NCBI GenBank assembly: GCA_016713125.1
Contig: JADJPT010000047.1
Location: 1 to 27,352, forward strand
Origin: Betaproteobacteria bacterium
GTDB lineage: Bacteria; Pseudomonadota; Gammaproteobacteria; Burkholderiales; SG8-39
Reading direction: 5' to 3'
Length of the DNA stretch: 27,352 nt
Part shown: one piece after another, positions 1 to 8,889 of the stretch
Numbering within the stretch: the stretch's first letter is position 1
Layout: each line of letters opens with the position of its first letter
The notes under the pieces: model-generated
The model's input: only the letters and a program-made list of their open reading frames with translations
The model's database searches: none
What the model was told of the DNA's origin: nothing
Program-made: the position numbers and the translations under genes

Positions 1-782
1 CCTGCTCGATGTCGTCCTCGTCGACGAGCATCATGTCGTCGACGCGTTCGGCCACCAACTGCCGCGTCAGTTGGCCCGGCACGCCCACGGCGATGCCCTC
101 GGCGATCGTGTTCGTCCCTGTGGCGTGTGCGGTGCCCTTGATGGCGTTGAACATGGCGGGGAAACGCCGCGTCTGAACGCCAATCACCTCGACCGCCGGC
201 GCGAGCGCTCGCGCGACCGTCGCGATGCCGGAAATCAGGCCGCCGCCGCCGACGGCGATCACCAGCGTGTCCAGCGCCGGCTGTTGCCGCAACATCTCCA
301 ACGCGATCGTGCCCTGCCCGGCAATCACCGCGGGATCGTCGAATGGATGCACGAAGGTGAGACCTTGCTCGCCGGACAGTCGCAACGCGAATTCGCGTGC
401 TTCGTCGAACCCGTCGCCATGCAGGATGACCTCGGCAGCGAAGCCTCGCGTGCGCTCGACCTTGACCACCGGCGTATGGCGTGGCATCACGATTACCGCC
501 CGCAGTCCCAGACGCTGCGCATGGTGGGCAACGCCCTGCGCGTGGTTGCCGGCCGAGGCCGCGATCACGCCGGGCACCGGTCGCGCCGCTCTCAAGCAGC
601 AAGCGAGCTTGTTGAGCGCGCCGCGCTCATGAACGGGAAGCAGTGAACTGCAGGTTCTCGAACTTCAGAAAGACTCGGGCGCCGACGACCTGCGATAGCG
701 TCTTCGACTCCAGGCACGGCGTCTAGAGCACCTGGCTCGCTAAGCGCTGCGCTGCCGCCTCGACGTCGGAAAGACGCACCAT
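1..782 (-). pseudogene. ilvA: Threonine ammonia-lyase (PLP-dependent), C-terminus beyond window, reading frame broken
   Basis: Deaminates threonine to 2-oxobutyrate (biosynthetic or catabolic type not resolved). Read from an ATG at 782, the N-terminus matches the family: MVRLSDVEAAAQRL, then ENLQFTAS just before the expected lysine motif SFKERGALNKL. Downstream are SAGNHAQGVA and the phosphate-binding GGGGLISG loop, and the protein stays in frame to position 1, where the window cuts it. Three kinds of damage are visible: an in-frame TAG at 725-723 where a Gln or Arg codon is expected (VL*TP), a frameshift at about 625-635 exactly at the PLP-lysine motif, and further slips at about 555-605. 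No other decay is seen, so sequencing error is as likely as a true pseudogene. It is separated from the upstream SDR gene by about 105 bp. The family call is sure; the functional state is not. Confidence 0.8.
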
Positions 783-887
783 CGTTATCTCGTTTACGCG
801 AACACGGGTGGTGCTACGCCCGCCAAGGTCACCTTCATCGTCGTGCGGGCGCAGCGAGGCTTCGCGCCGCGGCGGTTGAACCGGGCG
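783..887. other. Largest intergenic gap in the window
   Basis: About 105 bp between the SDR gene and the threonine ammonia-lyase gene, the longest non-coding stretch I see. On the minus strand it holds a GC-rich imperfect inverted repeat at 848-868 (arms GGCGC and GCGCC around an 11-base loop) with no following T run. That makes it at best a weak terminator candidate. No convincing -35/-10 pair was found for the downstream gene. Confidence 0.35.
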
Positions 888-1671
888 TCACTGCGCGCAT
901 CAGCCGCCGTCGATCGACATGGCGGCGCCGCGGATCTGGTCGGCCGCATCGCTGCACAGAAAGGCGATCAGCGCGCCCACGTCGGACTCGCCGACGAAGC
1001 GGCCGGTCGGCTGCTTGGCGAGCAGCGTCGCCCGCGCCGCCTCCTCGCTCACGCCCTCGGCGGCGGCGCGTTCGCGCGCCTGCTGCACCAGGAACGAACT
1101 GTTCTCGACCCAACCCGGACAGATCGCGTTGACGGTGATCCCGGTCTGCACCAACTCCAGGGCCAGCGCGCCTTCGCCATGCCGACCGCCCCATGCTTGG
1201 CCGCCACGTAGGCCGCCTTGTAGCCGGAGCCGACGAGGCCCTGCGACGACGACACGTTGACGATGCGCCCCCAGTTGCGCTCTCGCATGCCGGGCAGGAC
1301 CCGACGGCAGGTGTGAAAGCAAGCGCTGAGGTTGACCGCGATGTCCTGCTCCCAGCGCTCGACCGGCATCGACTCCAGCGGGCCCGCGTACTGCACGCTG
1401 CCGCCGTTGATCAGGATGTCGATGTGTCCCAGTTCGGCGAGCACGCGGCTCATCATGGCGTCGATGGACTTGGCGCTGGCCAGGTCGGCCTCGTAGAACG
1501 AGATCGCCGGCGCAAGGCCGGCTGCGCGCAAGCGCGCATGAATGGGCTCGACCTTCGCGGGAGCGCAGTGCACAGCCAGCGTCGCCTGCGTGCGGGCCAG
1601 GGCGACGATCACGCCGATGCCGACGCTCACGTCCGAGCCGCCGATGACGAGTGCCGTCTGGCCGCCAGCAT
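888..1671 (-). CDS. SDR-family dehydrogenase, 3-hydroxybutyrate dehydrogenase-like, frame broken
   Basis: Short-chain dehydrogenase whose C-terminal half reads like NAD-dependent 3-hydroxybutyrate dehydrogenase: TGITVNAICPGW and then FLCSDAADQIRGAAMSIDGG. The catalytic Ser (NVSSSQG) and Tyr/Lys (YVAAK) are present. The cofactor loop is unusual (TALVIGGSDVSVGIG instead of TGxxxGIG) and the NNAG motif reads NGGS. The probable start is the ATG at 1671, 11 bp after the Bug gene's expected stop. A 1-base slip lies just after this start and a 2-base slip at about 1172. An in-frame TGA at 902-900 replaces the usual Trp of the DGGW-x-AQ ending, and the expected stop follows at 890-888. The likely role is interconversion of 3-hydroxybutyrate and acetoacetate in PHB turnover, but the altered motifs leave the substrate uncertain. 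Confidence 0.72.
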
Positions 1672-1682
1672 GACCGACGCGC

Positions 1683-2653
1683 TCACTCGGTCCGACTCCG
1701 GCGCCTCGCACGACCTCGCCCCACTTCTTGATTTCGGCATCGAGGAAGGTGGCGAACTCCGCGGGCGTGCCTCCCATCGGTTCGACCCCCATCCCGGCCA
1801 GGCGCTCGCGGAAGGCGGGCTGCGCCAGAATCTTGTTGACGGCGCCGTTCAAGCTGTCGACGACAGCTTTGGGCGTGCCCTTGGGCGCGGCGAAGCAAAG
1901 CCAGGTGGTGGATTCGATTTTCGGGAAACCTGCCTCGGCCATGGTCGGCACGTCTGGAAGCGCCACCGAGCGCTTGGGCGCCATGACCGCGAGCGCCTTG
2001 ACTTTGTTCGCCTTGACGTGAGCGGTGATGCCCGGGACCAACTGGAACATGATCGGAACCTCGCCCGAGAGCAGCGAGGTGGTCGCGGGACCCGCGCCGT
2101 TGAACGGCACATGGGTCATGGTTGTCTGGGTCGATTGACGGAACAGTTCGGCGGCGGTGTGCATCGAACTGCCGTTGCCCGTCGTGCCGAAGTTGGCGCC
2201 CGGGTTCTTCTTCACGTACTCCGACGAACTCCTTGACGTTGTTCACCCCAATCGACGGGTGGACGACCAGGATGTTGGGGACGTTGCCGACGACGATGAC
2301 GGGTTCGAAGTCCTTCTGCGGGTGAAACAGCGGGTTCTTGTACAGCGCAAGGTTGGTGGCCATCGTGCCGGCGCCGGTGAACAGCACGACATGGCCGTCG
2401 GGCGCGGCACCCTTGACGTACGCCGCTCCGATGTTCCCGTTCGCGCCGGGCTTGTTCTCGACGACGAAGGTGCCGCCGAGCATCTTGCCAAGCTCCTCCG
2501 CGAGCATGCGCGCCATGGATCGGTCGTGCCTCCGCCGGCGAACGGAACCACGATCGTGACGGGCTTCGAAGGCCACTGCTGGGCAATCACCGCGCCCCCG
2601 AGCAAGGCGCCAGCGAGCGCGACGCCAGATTGCATCAACGTACGACGTTTCAT
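1683..2653 (-). CDS. Bug-family (TctC-like) periplasmic solute-binding protein, frame broken
   Basis: Extracytoplasmic receptor of the tripartite tricarboxylate transporter type, a family greatly expanded in Burkholderiales. ATG at 2653 has an AGGAAGAG ribosome site upstream. MKRRTLMQSG plus an Ala/Leu-rich core forms the signal peptide, followed by the family hallmarks WPSKPVTIVVPFAGGG, VVENKPGANGNIGA, VPFNGAGPA, TMAEAGFP and a KKWGEVVRGAGV ending. About 323 residues, the normal size. Frameshifts lie at about 2518 and about 2222, and a lost G near 1686 removes the natural GPE-stop so that the frame runs into the SDR gene. No TctA/TctB membrane partners are in the window, as is common for orphan Bug receptors. 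The ligand cannot be predicted; organic acids are typical. Confidence 0.85.
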
Positions 2654-2703
2654 GCTGAACTCTTCCTGAAGTTGAGGTGTTTCGGATCGAGCCAGCCGCC
2701 GCT

Positions 2704-3381
2704 TCACTTCCCCGCGCCGCTGGCGGCCATCGCGGCCGGAGTTGGGGCCTGCGCTGAGACGGTCGGTTTGGGTACAAATTGCCCCGGCGTGTCCGTCGGC
2801 GCGTCGCCCGGCGGGATATGCGGCAACTGGTGCGCAATGCCCTTGTGGCAGTCGATGCAGGTCTTCGTCTTGTTGGCGAGGTAGGTCGAGTGCATGTTCT
2901 GCGCCCGCACGCTCTGCCGGGTGAAGTCCATCGTCTCGTACTTGTGGCAGTTCCGGCACTCCAGCGAGTCGTTGGCTTTCAGCCGCGCCCACTTTCGTGG
3001 CGGGCCAACTCAAGGCGCATGGCGTGGAACTTCTCCTCGGTGTCGATGGTGCCGAACAGCTTGCCCCAGACTTCCTTGGAGGCCTGCATCTTGCGGGCCA
3101 TCTTGTCGGTCCAGTTGTGCGGCACATGGCAATCCGAGCAGATGTCCCGCACGCACGAGCGGTTGCTGTAGTGGATCGTCGGCTTGAGCTCCGCGAATAC
3201 GTTGTCGCGCATCTCGTGGCAGCCGGTACAGAAGGCTTCGCTGTTCGTCGCCTCCATGGCCGTGTTGAAGCCGCCCCAGAAGATGACGCCGCCGATGAAG
3301 CCGCCGAGCGTCAGGAAGCCCAGGCTGTAGTGGACGCTCGGCCGGCGGATGACGTCAGTACTGCTTGATGCGCTCGAGCAT
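2704..3381 (-). CDS. napC: NapC, tetraheme c-type quinol dehydrogenase
   Basis: Membrane-anchored NapC/NirT cytochrome that oxidises quinol and passes electrons to periplasmic NapAB. ATG at 3381 (MLERIKQY) follows an AAGGAAGA site. A single N-terminal membrane helix (LGFLTLGGFIGGVIFWGGF) is followed by four heme sites in order: CTGCH, CSDCH, CRNCH and CIDCH. The tail after the fourth heme is Pro/Ala-rich, and the total is about 225 residues against about 200 for typical NapC. Frameshifts: one base missing after KQY at about 3358 (TGA for TGG), and two extra A at about 2993 between ELARHE and WARLKAND. It starts 16 bp after napB and closes the nap operon. The assignment is firm; the breaks look like read errors because all four hemes survive. 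Confidence 0.9.
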
Positions 3382-3397
3382 GGCCGATGTCTTCCTT

Positions 3398-3847
3398 TTA
3401 CTTCTTCGGCGCGGAGGCGGCATCCGCGGGGTCGCCTCGGAACCGGTTGCCGACCAGCGGTGGCACGTTCTCCTGCACCACGTGGCACTGTTTGCAGAAG
3501 TAGCGCCGCGTGGAGATGTGGTTCAACACCTTGCCGCTGCGGTCGATGTAGTGCGTGTCGCTGACCGGAATTGCCTGCGAAAAGTCGGTCTTCTCGCGGG
3601 CGTGGCAGTCCAGGCACTTGTTGAAGTTCTTGTCGACCTGGTAGCTGTCGATGCGGTGCGGAATGACCGGGGGCTGCTGGCTGTAGTTGCGCTTGAGCCG
3701 GTTGTCGTCGTTGACCGCATTGCCCAGTCGCGGCGGCTCGGTGGTGGCAGTGATCGGCGTCGGGCCGCGCGCCGCGTCACTAACGGCGCCGCCTGTGCGC
3801 AGGTCAGTGCCACCCATCGCGAAGCCCAGGACGGTGCGCAGTTTCAT
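3398..3847 (-). CDS. napB: NapB, diheme cytochrome c subunit of periplasmic nitrate reductase
   Basis: Small periplasmic electron-transfer subunit that takes electrons from NapC and hands them to NapA. 149 residues with two heme motifs, CLDCH and CKQCH, in the usual NapB context (NKCLDCHAREKTDFSQAIP and STRRYFCKQCHVVQ). An AAGGGAG site precedes the ATG at 3847. As written, the N-terminus lacks a hydrophobic signal core. The neighbouring frame over 3815-3780 reads WVALTCAQAAPL, a normal signal-peptide h-region and cleavage site, so a pair of compensating indels probably hides the true leader. The start overlaps the last 44 bp of napA as drawn. Confidence 0.92.
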   Translation of the reverse strand: MKLRTVLGFAMGGTDLRTGGAVSDAARGPTPITATTEPPRLGNAVNDDNRLKRNYSQQPPVIPHRIDSYQVDKNFNKCLDCHAREKTDFSQAIPVSDTHYIDRSGKVLNHISTRRYFCKQCHVVQENVPPLVGNRFRGDPADAASAPKK

Positions 3848-6345
3848 GCGCGGCTCCCTTCGCGTCCCAGACCTTGACGATCTTCACGGCGCATTTCTTG
3901 AAGTCGGTCTGCTTCGAGATCGGGTCGGTTGCGTCCAGCGTCACCTTGTTGATGAGCTGGCTGGCGTCGAACCAGGGCACGAAGACCAGTCCACGCGGCG
4001 GCTTGTTGCGGTCACGGGTCTCGACGCGCGTGCGCATGCTGCCGCGGCGCGAGCTGATCTCGACTTCAGAGCACGCCGCACGCCCAGCGCCACCGCGTCG
4101 TCAGGGTGCATGATAGCAAGAGCGTGAGGTACGGCCTTGTGCAGTTCCGGCACCCGCCGTGTCATCGAACCGGAGTGCCAATGCTCCAGCACGCGGCCGG
4201 TCGACAGCCAGAACGGATAGTCCTTGTCCGGGACTCTTCTGCTGCGGGTTCGTAGGGCAGCGCGTAGATGCGCGCCTTGCCGTCCGGAAAGCCGTAGAAC
4301 TGGTAGCCCGTGCCGGCCTTGACGTAGGGGTCCGAGCCTTCCTTGTAGCGCCAGAGTGTTTCCTTGCCGTTGACGACGGGCCAGCGCAAGCCGCGCACCT
4401 GGTGATAGGTGTCGAAGGGCGCCAGGTCATGGCCATGGCCGCGGCCGAACTGGGCGTACTCCTCGAACAGGCCCTTCTGTGCATAGAAGCCGAAGGCCTT
4501 GGCCTCGGCATTGGCATAGCCGGCCTCGATGTCGGAGACCGGAAACTTGTCCACCTCGCCGTTGCGAAGAGGATGTCGAACAGCGTCTTGCCGCGGACCT
4601 CCGGGCTTCTTCGCGATCAGCTCGGCCGGCCAGACCTCCTCGACCTTGAAGCGCTTGGAGAACTCCATCAATTGCCAGAGGTCCGAACGCGCCTCGCCGG
4701 GGGCGGGCACGAGCTGGTGCCAGAAGTGCGTACGCCGCTCGGCGTTGCCGTACGCGCCTTCCTTCTCGACCCACATCGCGGCCGGCAGGATCAGGTCGGC
4801 TGCCACGGCCGTCACCGTCGGGTACGTCGGAGACGACGACGAAGTTCGCCGGGTTGCGGTAGCCGGGGTAGCCCTCCTGCATCAGGTTGGCGGCCGCCTG
4901 CATGTTGTTGGTGCACATCACCCAGTAGGCGTTGAGCTTGCCGTCCTTGAGCATGCGGTGCTGCAGCACGGCGTGGTAGCCCGGCACGTCGGGAATGGTC
5001 CCGGGCGGCAGCTTCCAGATGTCCTCGGTGTGCGCGCGGTGCTCGGGGTTGGTCACCACCATGTCCGCCGGCAGGCGGTGCGCGAAGGTGCCGACCTCGC
5101 GCGCCGTGCCACAGGCGGACGGCTGCCCTGTCAGCGAGAACGGGCTGTTGCCGGGCGTCGAGATCTTGCCGGTCAGCAGGTGAATGTTGTAGACCATGTT
5201 GTTGGCCCAGACCCCGCGCGTGTGCTGGTTGAAGCCCATGGTCAGAACGACATCACCTTGACCTTCGGGTCGGCGTACAGCTCGGCCAGCGCCTGCAAGC
5301 GGTTCTTAGGCACGCCGCTGAGCTTGGCCGTGTACTCGAGGTCGTAGGTGGCGACGAACTTCGCGAACTCGTCGAAAGTCATCGGCTTCGAACCGCCGGC
5401 GGCGCCTGCATTCTTGGCCGCCTTCTGCAGCGGGTGCTCGGGCCGCAGGCCATAGCCGATGTCGGGATTGCCGAGCAGGAAGGTGGTGTGCTTCTCGACG
5501 AAGTCCTTGTTGACCCGCCCGGTGCTGATGATGTGGTGCGCGATGTAGTTGAGGATCGCCAGGTCGGTCTGCGGCGTGAAGGTCAGTTCGATGTCGGCCA
5601 GTTCGTAGGACCGGTGCTCGAAGGTCGACAGCACCGCGACCTTGACATTCGGCGCACTCAAGCGCCGGTCGGTGACCCGTGTCCACAGGATCGGGTGCAT
5701 CTCGGCCATGTTCGAGCCCCAGAGCACGAACGCGTCCGCGGCCTCGATGTCGTCGTAGCAGCCCATCGGCTCGTCGGCGCCGAACGTGCGCATGAAGCCC
5801 ACCGCCGCCGAGGCCATGCAGTGGCGGGCATTCGGGTCGAGGTTGTTGGAGCGGAATCCGGCCTTCATCAGCTTCAAGCCGGCGTAGCCTTCCCAGATGG
5901 TCCACTGGCCGGAGCCGAACATGCCGACCGCGGTGGGGCCCTTCTCCTTGAGAACGCGCTTGAACTGCTCGGCCATGACGTCGAAGGCGGTGTCCCACGA
6001 GACACGCTCGAACTCGCCGTCCTTGGCGTACTTGCCGCCCTTCATGCGCAAGAGCGGCGTCGTCAGCCGGTCTTCGCCGTACATGATCTTCGACAGGTAG
6101 TAGCCCTTGATGCAGTTCAGGCCCTTGTTGACCTCGGCCAGCGGGTCGCCTTGCGTCGCGATCACCCGGTCGTCCTTGACGGCCACGGTCACGCCGCAGC
6201 CGGTGCCGCAGAAGCGGCACGGCGCCTTGCTCCACTTGACGGTTGGGTCTGCGCCGGGGCCTTGCGCCTGCGCCGGCATCGCGATGCCTGCCGCCGCACC
6301 CGCAGCGGTTGCCGCGGACTGCCGGATGAACTCGCGCCTACGCAT
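3804..6345 (-). CDS. napA: NapA, catalytic subunit of periplasmic nitrate reductase, several frameshifts
   Basis: Reduces nitrate to nitrite in the periplasm at a Mo-bis-MGD centre with one 4Fe-4S cluster. The Tat signal is MRRREFIRQSAA with an Ala-rich core ending at AQA. The cluster motif is C-x2-C-x3-C (CRFCGTGC) with the fourth Cys in GLNCIKGYY, and the Mo-ligand Cys is in NARHCMASA. The C-terminus is TDFKKCAVKIVKV. About 847 residues, near the family norm of about 830. Breaks: about 5240 (lost G turns FWTMGFN into a TGA), about 4823, an insertion/deletion pair at about 4606/4560, about 4233, and about 4073. The conserved residues otherwise read through. The start overlaps the napD stop by 8 bp. 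The extra residues after KIVKV run 44 bp into napB and suggest that the real stop has been lost to another slip. Confidence 0.92.
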
Positions 6346-6615
6346 CGGGAACCTCCTCGTTCATTGCATCGAGGCTGTCCGCGCATTGGTACACCAGCGC
6401 CGCGGACAGCACGCCGTCGATGTGCTGGATGCAGGAGACCTGTCGGGTCATCGCCTCGGAGGTCGGCGCCTCGAGCGTCACCACGAGCTTGCCATTGGCC
6501 GATGAAGCATGAACGAGCGCGTCCGGCAGCGCGGCAATCTCGAAGTCACGGCGTCGAGCCGGCGTGGCGTCGCATGCACGACCAGGCTCGCGATGTGAAG
6601 TTCATCGAGGACCAT
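6338..6615 (-). CDS. napD: NapD, NapA-specific Tat signal chaperone
   Basis: Cytoplasmic chaperone that binds the NapA twin-arginine signal and proofreads cofactor loading before export. The start ATG at 6615 gives MVLDELHIASLVVHATP, the typical NapD opening (HIxSLVV). After a one-base slip at about 6550 the second half reads ALPDALVHASSANGKLVVTLE and then VSCIQHIDGVLSAALVYQ, also typical. About 91 residues, normal for NapD. The stop (TAG, 6340-6338) overlaps the napA start by 8 bases, suggesting translational coupling. Too short and too broken to show as a single open frame. Confidence 0.85.
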
Positions 6616-6626
6616 GGGTGGGCGCC

Positions 6627-6779
6627 TCAGTGCGTCGGCCCTGGAGGCCCGGCAAAGAGCTGGAACATCCAGACCAGAAACCCGAACCCGGAAACGATTC
6701 CCACGGCCAACACGGGCGCCATCACGACGGACAGCAACAAGAATGCACGCAACTCCTGCGCCTTGTTCGTTGGCTTCAT
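6627..6779 (-). CDS. napE: NapE, small membrane protein of the nap operon
   Basis: A 50-residue protein with one long hydrophobic segment (roughly residues 12-43) and the family ending FQLFAGPPGPTH. It matches NapE in size, in the RAFLLLSVVMAPVLAV core, in the W-M-(F/Y)-Q motif and in its place at the head of napEDABC. Its function is unsettled in the literature; it is an inner-membrane component found with some nap operons. The ribosome site AAGGGAGG lies about 8 bases upstream. Its ATG overlaps the TGA of lutC in an ATGA arrangement, so the nap operon starts directly on the end of the lactate operon. napD follows 11 bp later. Confidence 0.88.
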   Translation of the reverse strand: MKPTNKAQELRAFLLLSVVMAPVLAVGIVSGFGFLVWMFQLFAGPPGPTH

Positions 6780-7456
6780 GCTGATCGCCTCCCTTGAAAG
6801 TCAGAGTCCGACGAGCCGGAGACGATCACATGCATGTAGCGCGGCCCGTGTGCCCCGAGCACCAGGCTGCCCTCGATGTCGGTCGTGCCGCTGGCCCCGG
6901 TGATCAGGTTCACATTGCGCGGCATCGGCTGGCCGGCGATCAATGCCGCATAGTCTTCCAGGTACGCCAGGATGTCGGCACTGCGCAGCAGCACGATGTG
7001 GTGCAGTGGCAGGAAGTTCGCCAGCACCGGAGAGTCCGAACCGGAATGGAACACCAGCGAACCGGTCTCGGCGATACCCCACTTCGCCATACCCACCGCG
7101 GCAGATTCGTCCGGCGCGACTTGCGCGTGCACCTCGAAGGCCGACCAATCGAGCGCGCGCAGCAGCGCGTGCGGCTGCAGCGCGACCACGGCCGGTAGCC
7201 CGCGATGCTCCAGGTACGCGGCCACCGCGGCAGGCACCGCAGCCAGCGACGCGACCTGTTCTGCCGAAGCAGCGACCTTCGGCGACGTGACGCGCGCGAT
7301 GAAGGCCTGCACGAGCGAGCTGGCGAGCAGGCCGGGACGCGTCGATGGCAGGTCCGTCAGCAGCGCGGCGGCGGCGTGTTGCACGGTCGCCGCATCGATG
7401 CTGTGTCGCCCGAGCGCGGCGCGAACCCGGCCCAGGATGTCGTCGCGCGCCGTCAC
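6776..7456 (-). CDS. lutC: LutC, LUD-domain subunit of the LutABC lactate oxidation system
   Basis: LUD-domain protein (226 residues) needed with LutA and LutB for oxidation of L-lactate to pyruvate. It starts at a GTG that overlaps the lutB TGA (GTGA), which fixes the start. Family marks: an N-terminal DDILGRVRAALGR helix, then GIAETGSLVF, PLHHIVLL, and the C-terminal NLITGASGTTDIEGSLVLGAHGP segment. The tail after HVIVSG (SSDSDFQGRRSA) is longer than usual and lies over the napE ribosome site, so the true stop may be in another frame. Otherwise intact. Confidence 0.92.
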   Translation of the reverse strand: MTARDDILGRVRAALGRHSIDAATVQHAAAALLTDLPSTRPGLLASSLVQAFIARVTSPKVAASAEQVASLAAVPAAVAAYLEHRGLPAVVALQPHALLRALDWSAFEVHAQVAPDESAAVGMAKWGIAETGSLVFHSGSDSPVLANFLPLHHIVLLRSADILAYLEDYAALIAGQPMPRNVNLITGASGTTDIEGSLVLGAHGPRYMHVIVSGSSDSDFQGRRSA

Positions 7457-8880
7457 TTCCGCTGCCCCTCGCCGCTGGCGTAGCGGGCCATGAAGGTCCG
7501 GCCCTCGGGCGCCGGAAAGTCGCGGTGCGCGGTCCACGCGCCCAGCCCCGGCATGCTGCGGATCCAGCCGCTGCGGCCGAACAAGCCCAACATGCGGACC
7601 GCCATCGACGCCCCCAGCCGATAGATCCGTGGGCGCGAGGCCACGAACGTGAAGATCCCCATCCCGAAGCGCATCGCCGCCGGCTCCAGCCCTTCGCGCC
7701 ACGAGCGGTCGCGCCAGCCGCGCAGCAAGGTCGGCAGCGGGATGTCCACCGGGCAGACCTCCTGGCACTTGCCGTTGAGCGTGCACGCGTGCGGCAGGTC
7801 GCGGGTCTTCTCCAGACCGTCGAAGACCGGCGTGAGCACGGCCCCCATCGGCCCGGGGTAGGTGCCACCGTAGGCATGCCCGCCCATCTGTCGGAACACC
7901 ACGCAGTGGTTCATGCAGGCGCCGCAGCGGATGCAGCGCAGCATCTCGCGCAACCCGGCCTCGGCGAGCATCTTCGTGCGGCCGTTGTCGACCAGCACGA
8001 TGTGGAACTCCTCGGGGCCGTCCAGATCGCCGGGCTTCTTCGGCCCGCAATGGAAGGTGGTGTACTGCGTGACATCGGCGCCCGTGGCCGAGCGCACCAG
8101 CAGGCGCAGCAGCGCGAACGCGTGCGGTAGGCTCGGCACGAGCTTCTCGATGCCGGCGGTGACGATGTGCATGCGCGGCGGCGATGTCGTCAGCTCGGCA
8201 TTGCCCTCGTTGGTCACGGTGCAGGTCGCCCCGGTGTCGGCGAGCAGAAAATTGGCGCCCGAGATCGACACGTCAGCGCTCAGGAACTTGTCGCGCAACT
8301 CGCGGCGGGCGCTGTCGACCATCGCCTCGATCGTCTCCTCGCGGTGCGGGACGCGGTGAGATTGCTTGAACATCTCCGACACCTGCTCGCGCGTGCGGTG
8401 CATCGACGGCCAGACGATGTGCGACGGCCGATCGCCCCCAAGTTGCACGATGTGCTCGGCCAGATCGGTTTCGACGCGCTCGATGCCGGCCGCGTCCAGC
8501 GCATGCGGCAGCCCGATCGCCTCGCCGAGCATCGACTTCACGCGGGTGACCCGCTTTGCGTTGGCCTTGCGGCACAGGTCGACGACGATGCGCGAGGCTT
8601 CGTCAGCCGTCGACGCCCAGTGCACCTGGGCGCCGGAGGCGATCGCGTTGCGTTCGAACTCGAGCAGGTAGTGGTCGAAGTGCTCGATGACGTGGTCTTT
8701 GATCCGCTTGCCGCGGTCGCGGGCGGCGTCGAACTGCGGGAAGGCCGCCACCGCGGCCGCGCGCTTGCGCTCGGCCGTGCCGGTGGTGCGGTCGATCGCG
8801 AGCTTCAGCGTGGGATCGGTCAGCGCCACGTCCGCGCGCGCGCGGAAGGAGAGGACGGAGGTGTGCATGTGGCCGCTCAT
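7453..8880 (-). CDS. lutB: LutB, iron-sulfur subunit of the LutABC lactate oxidation system
   Basis: 475-residue intact protein with an N-terminal LUD domain and a C-terminal ferredoxin-like domain. Two 4Fe-4S motifs are visible: CIRCGACMNHC at about residue 312 and CTLNGKCQEVCPV at about residue 360. Diagnostic stretches include GANFLLADTGATCTVTNEGN, GIEKLVPSL and GGTYPGPMGAVLTP. It probably relays electrons from lactate toward the quinone pool with LutA. lutA ends 9 bp upstream and lutC overlaps by 4 bp. The start ATG at 8880 (MSGHMHTS) has a GGAATGAG-like site; a second Met at residue 5 is a possible alternative. Confidence 0.95.
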   Translation of the reverse strand: MSGHMHTSVLSFRARADVALTDPTLKLAIDRTTGTAERKRAAAVAAFPQFDAARDRGKRIKDHVIEHFDHYLLEFERNAIASGAQVHWASTADEASRIVVDLCRKANAKRVTRVKSMLGEAIGLPHALDAAGIERVETDLAEHIVQLGGDRPSHIVWPSMHRTREQVSEMFKQSHRVPHREETIEAMVDSARRELRDKFLSADVSISGANFLLADTGATCTVTNEGNAELTTSPPRMHIVTAGIEKLVPSLPHAFALLRLLVRSATGADVTQYTTFHCGPKKPGDLDGPEEFHIVLVDNGRTKMLAEAGLREMLRCIRCGACMNHCVVFRQMGGHAYGGTYPGPMGAVLTPVFDGLEKTRDLPHACTLNGKCQEVCPVDIPLPTLLRGWRDRSWREGLEPAAMRFGMGIFTFVASRPRIYRLGASMAVRMLGLFGRSGWIRSMPGLGAWTAHRDFPAPEGRTFMARYASGEGQRK

Positions 8881-8889
8881 TCCTTCTTG

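Noticed and set aside
5242..5244. In-frame TGA in napA as a possible selenocysteine codon.
   Set aside because: The conserved text is FWTMGFN; inserting one G gives TGG ACC ATG and restores it. NapA uses Cys as Mo ligand, and that Cys is present elsewhere (NARHCMAS).
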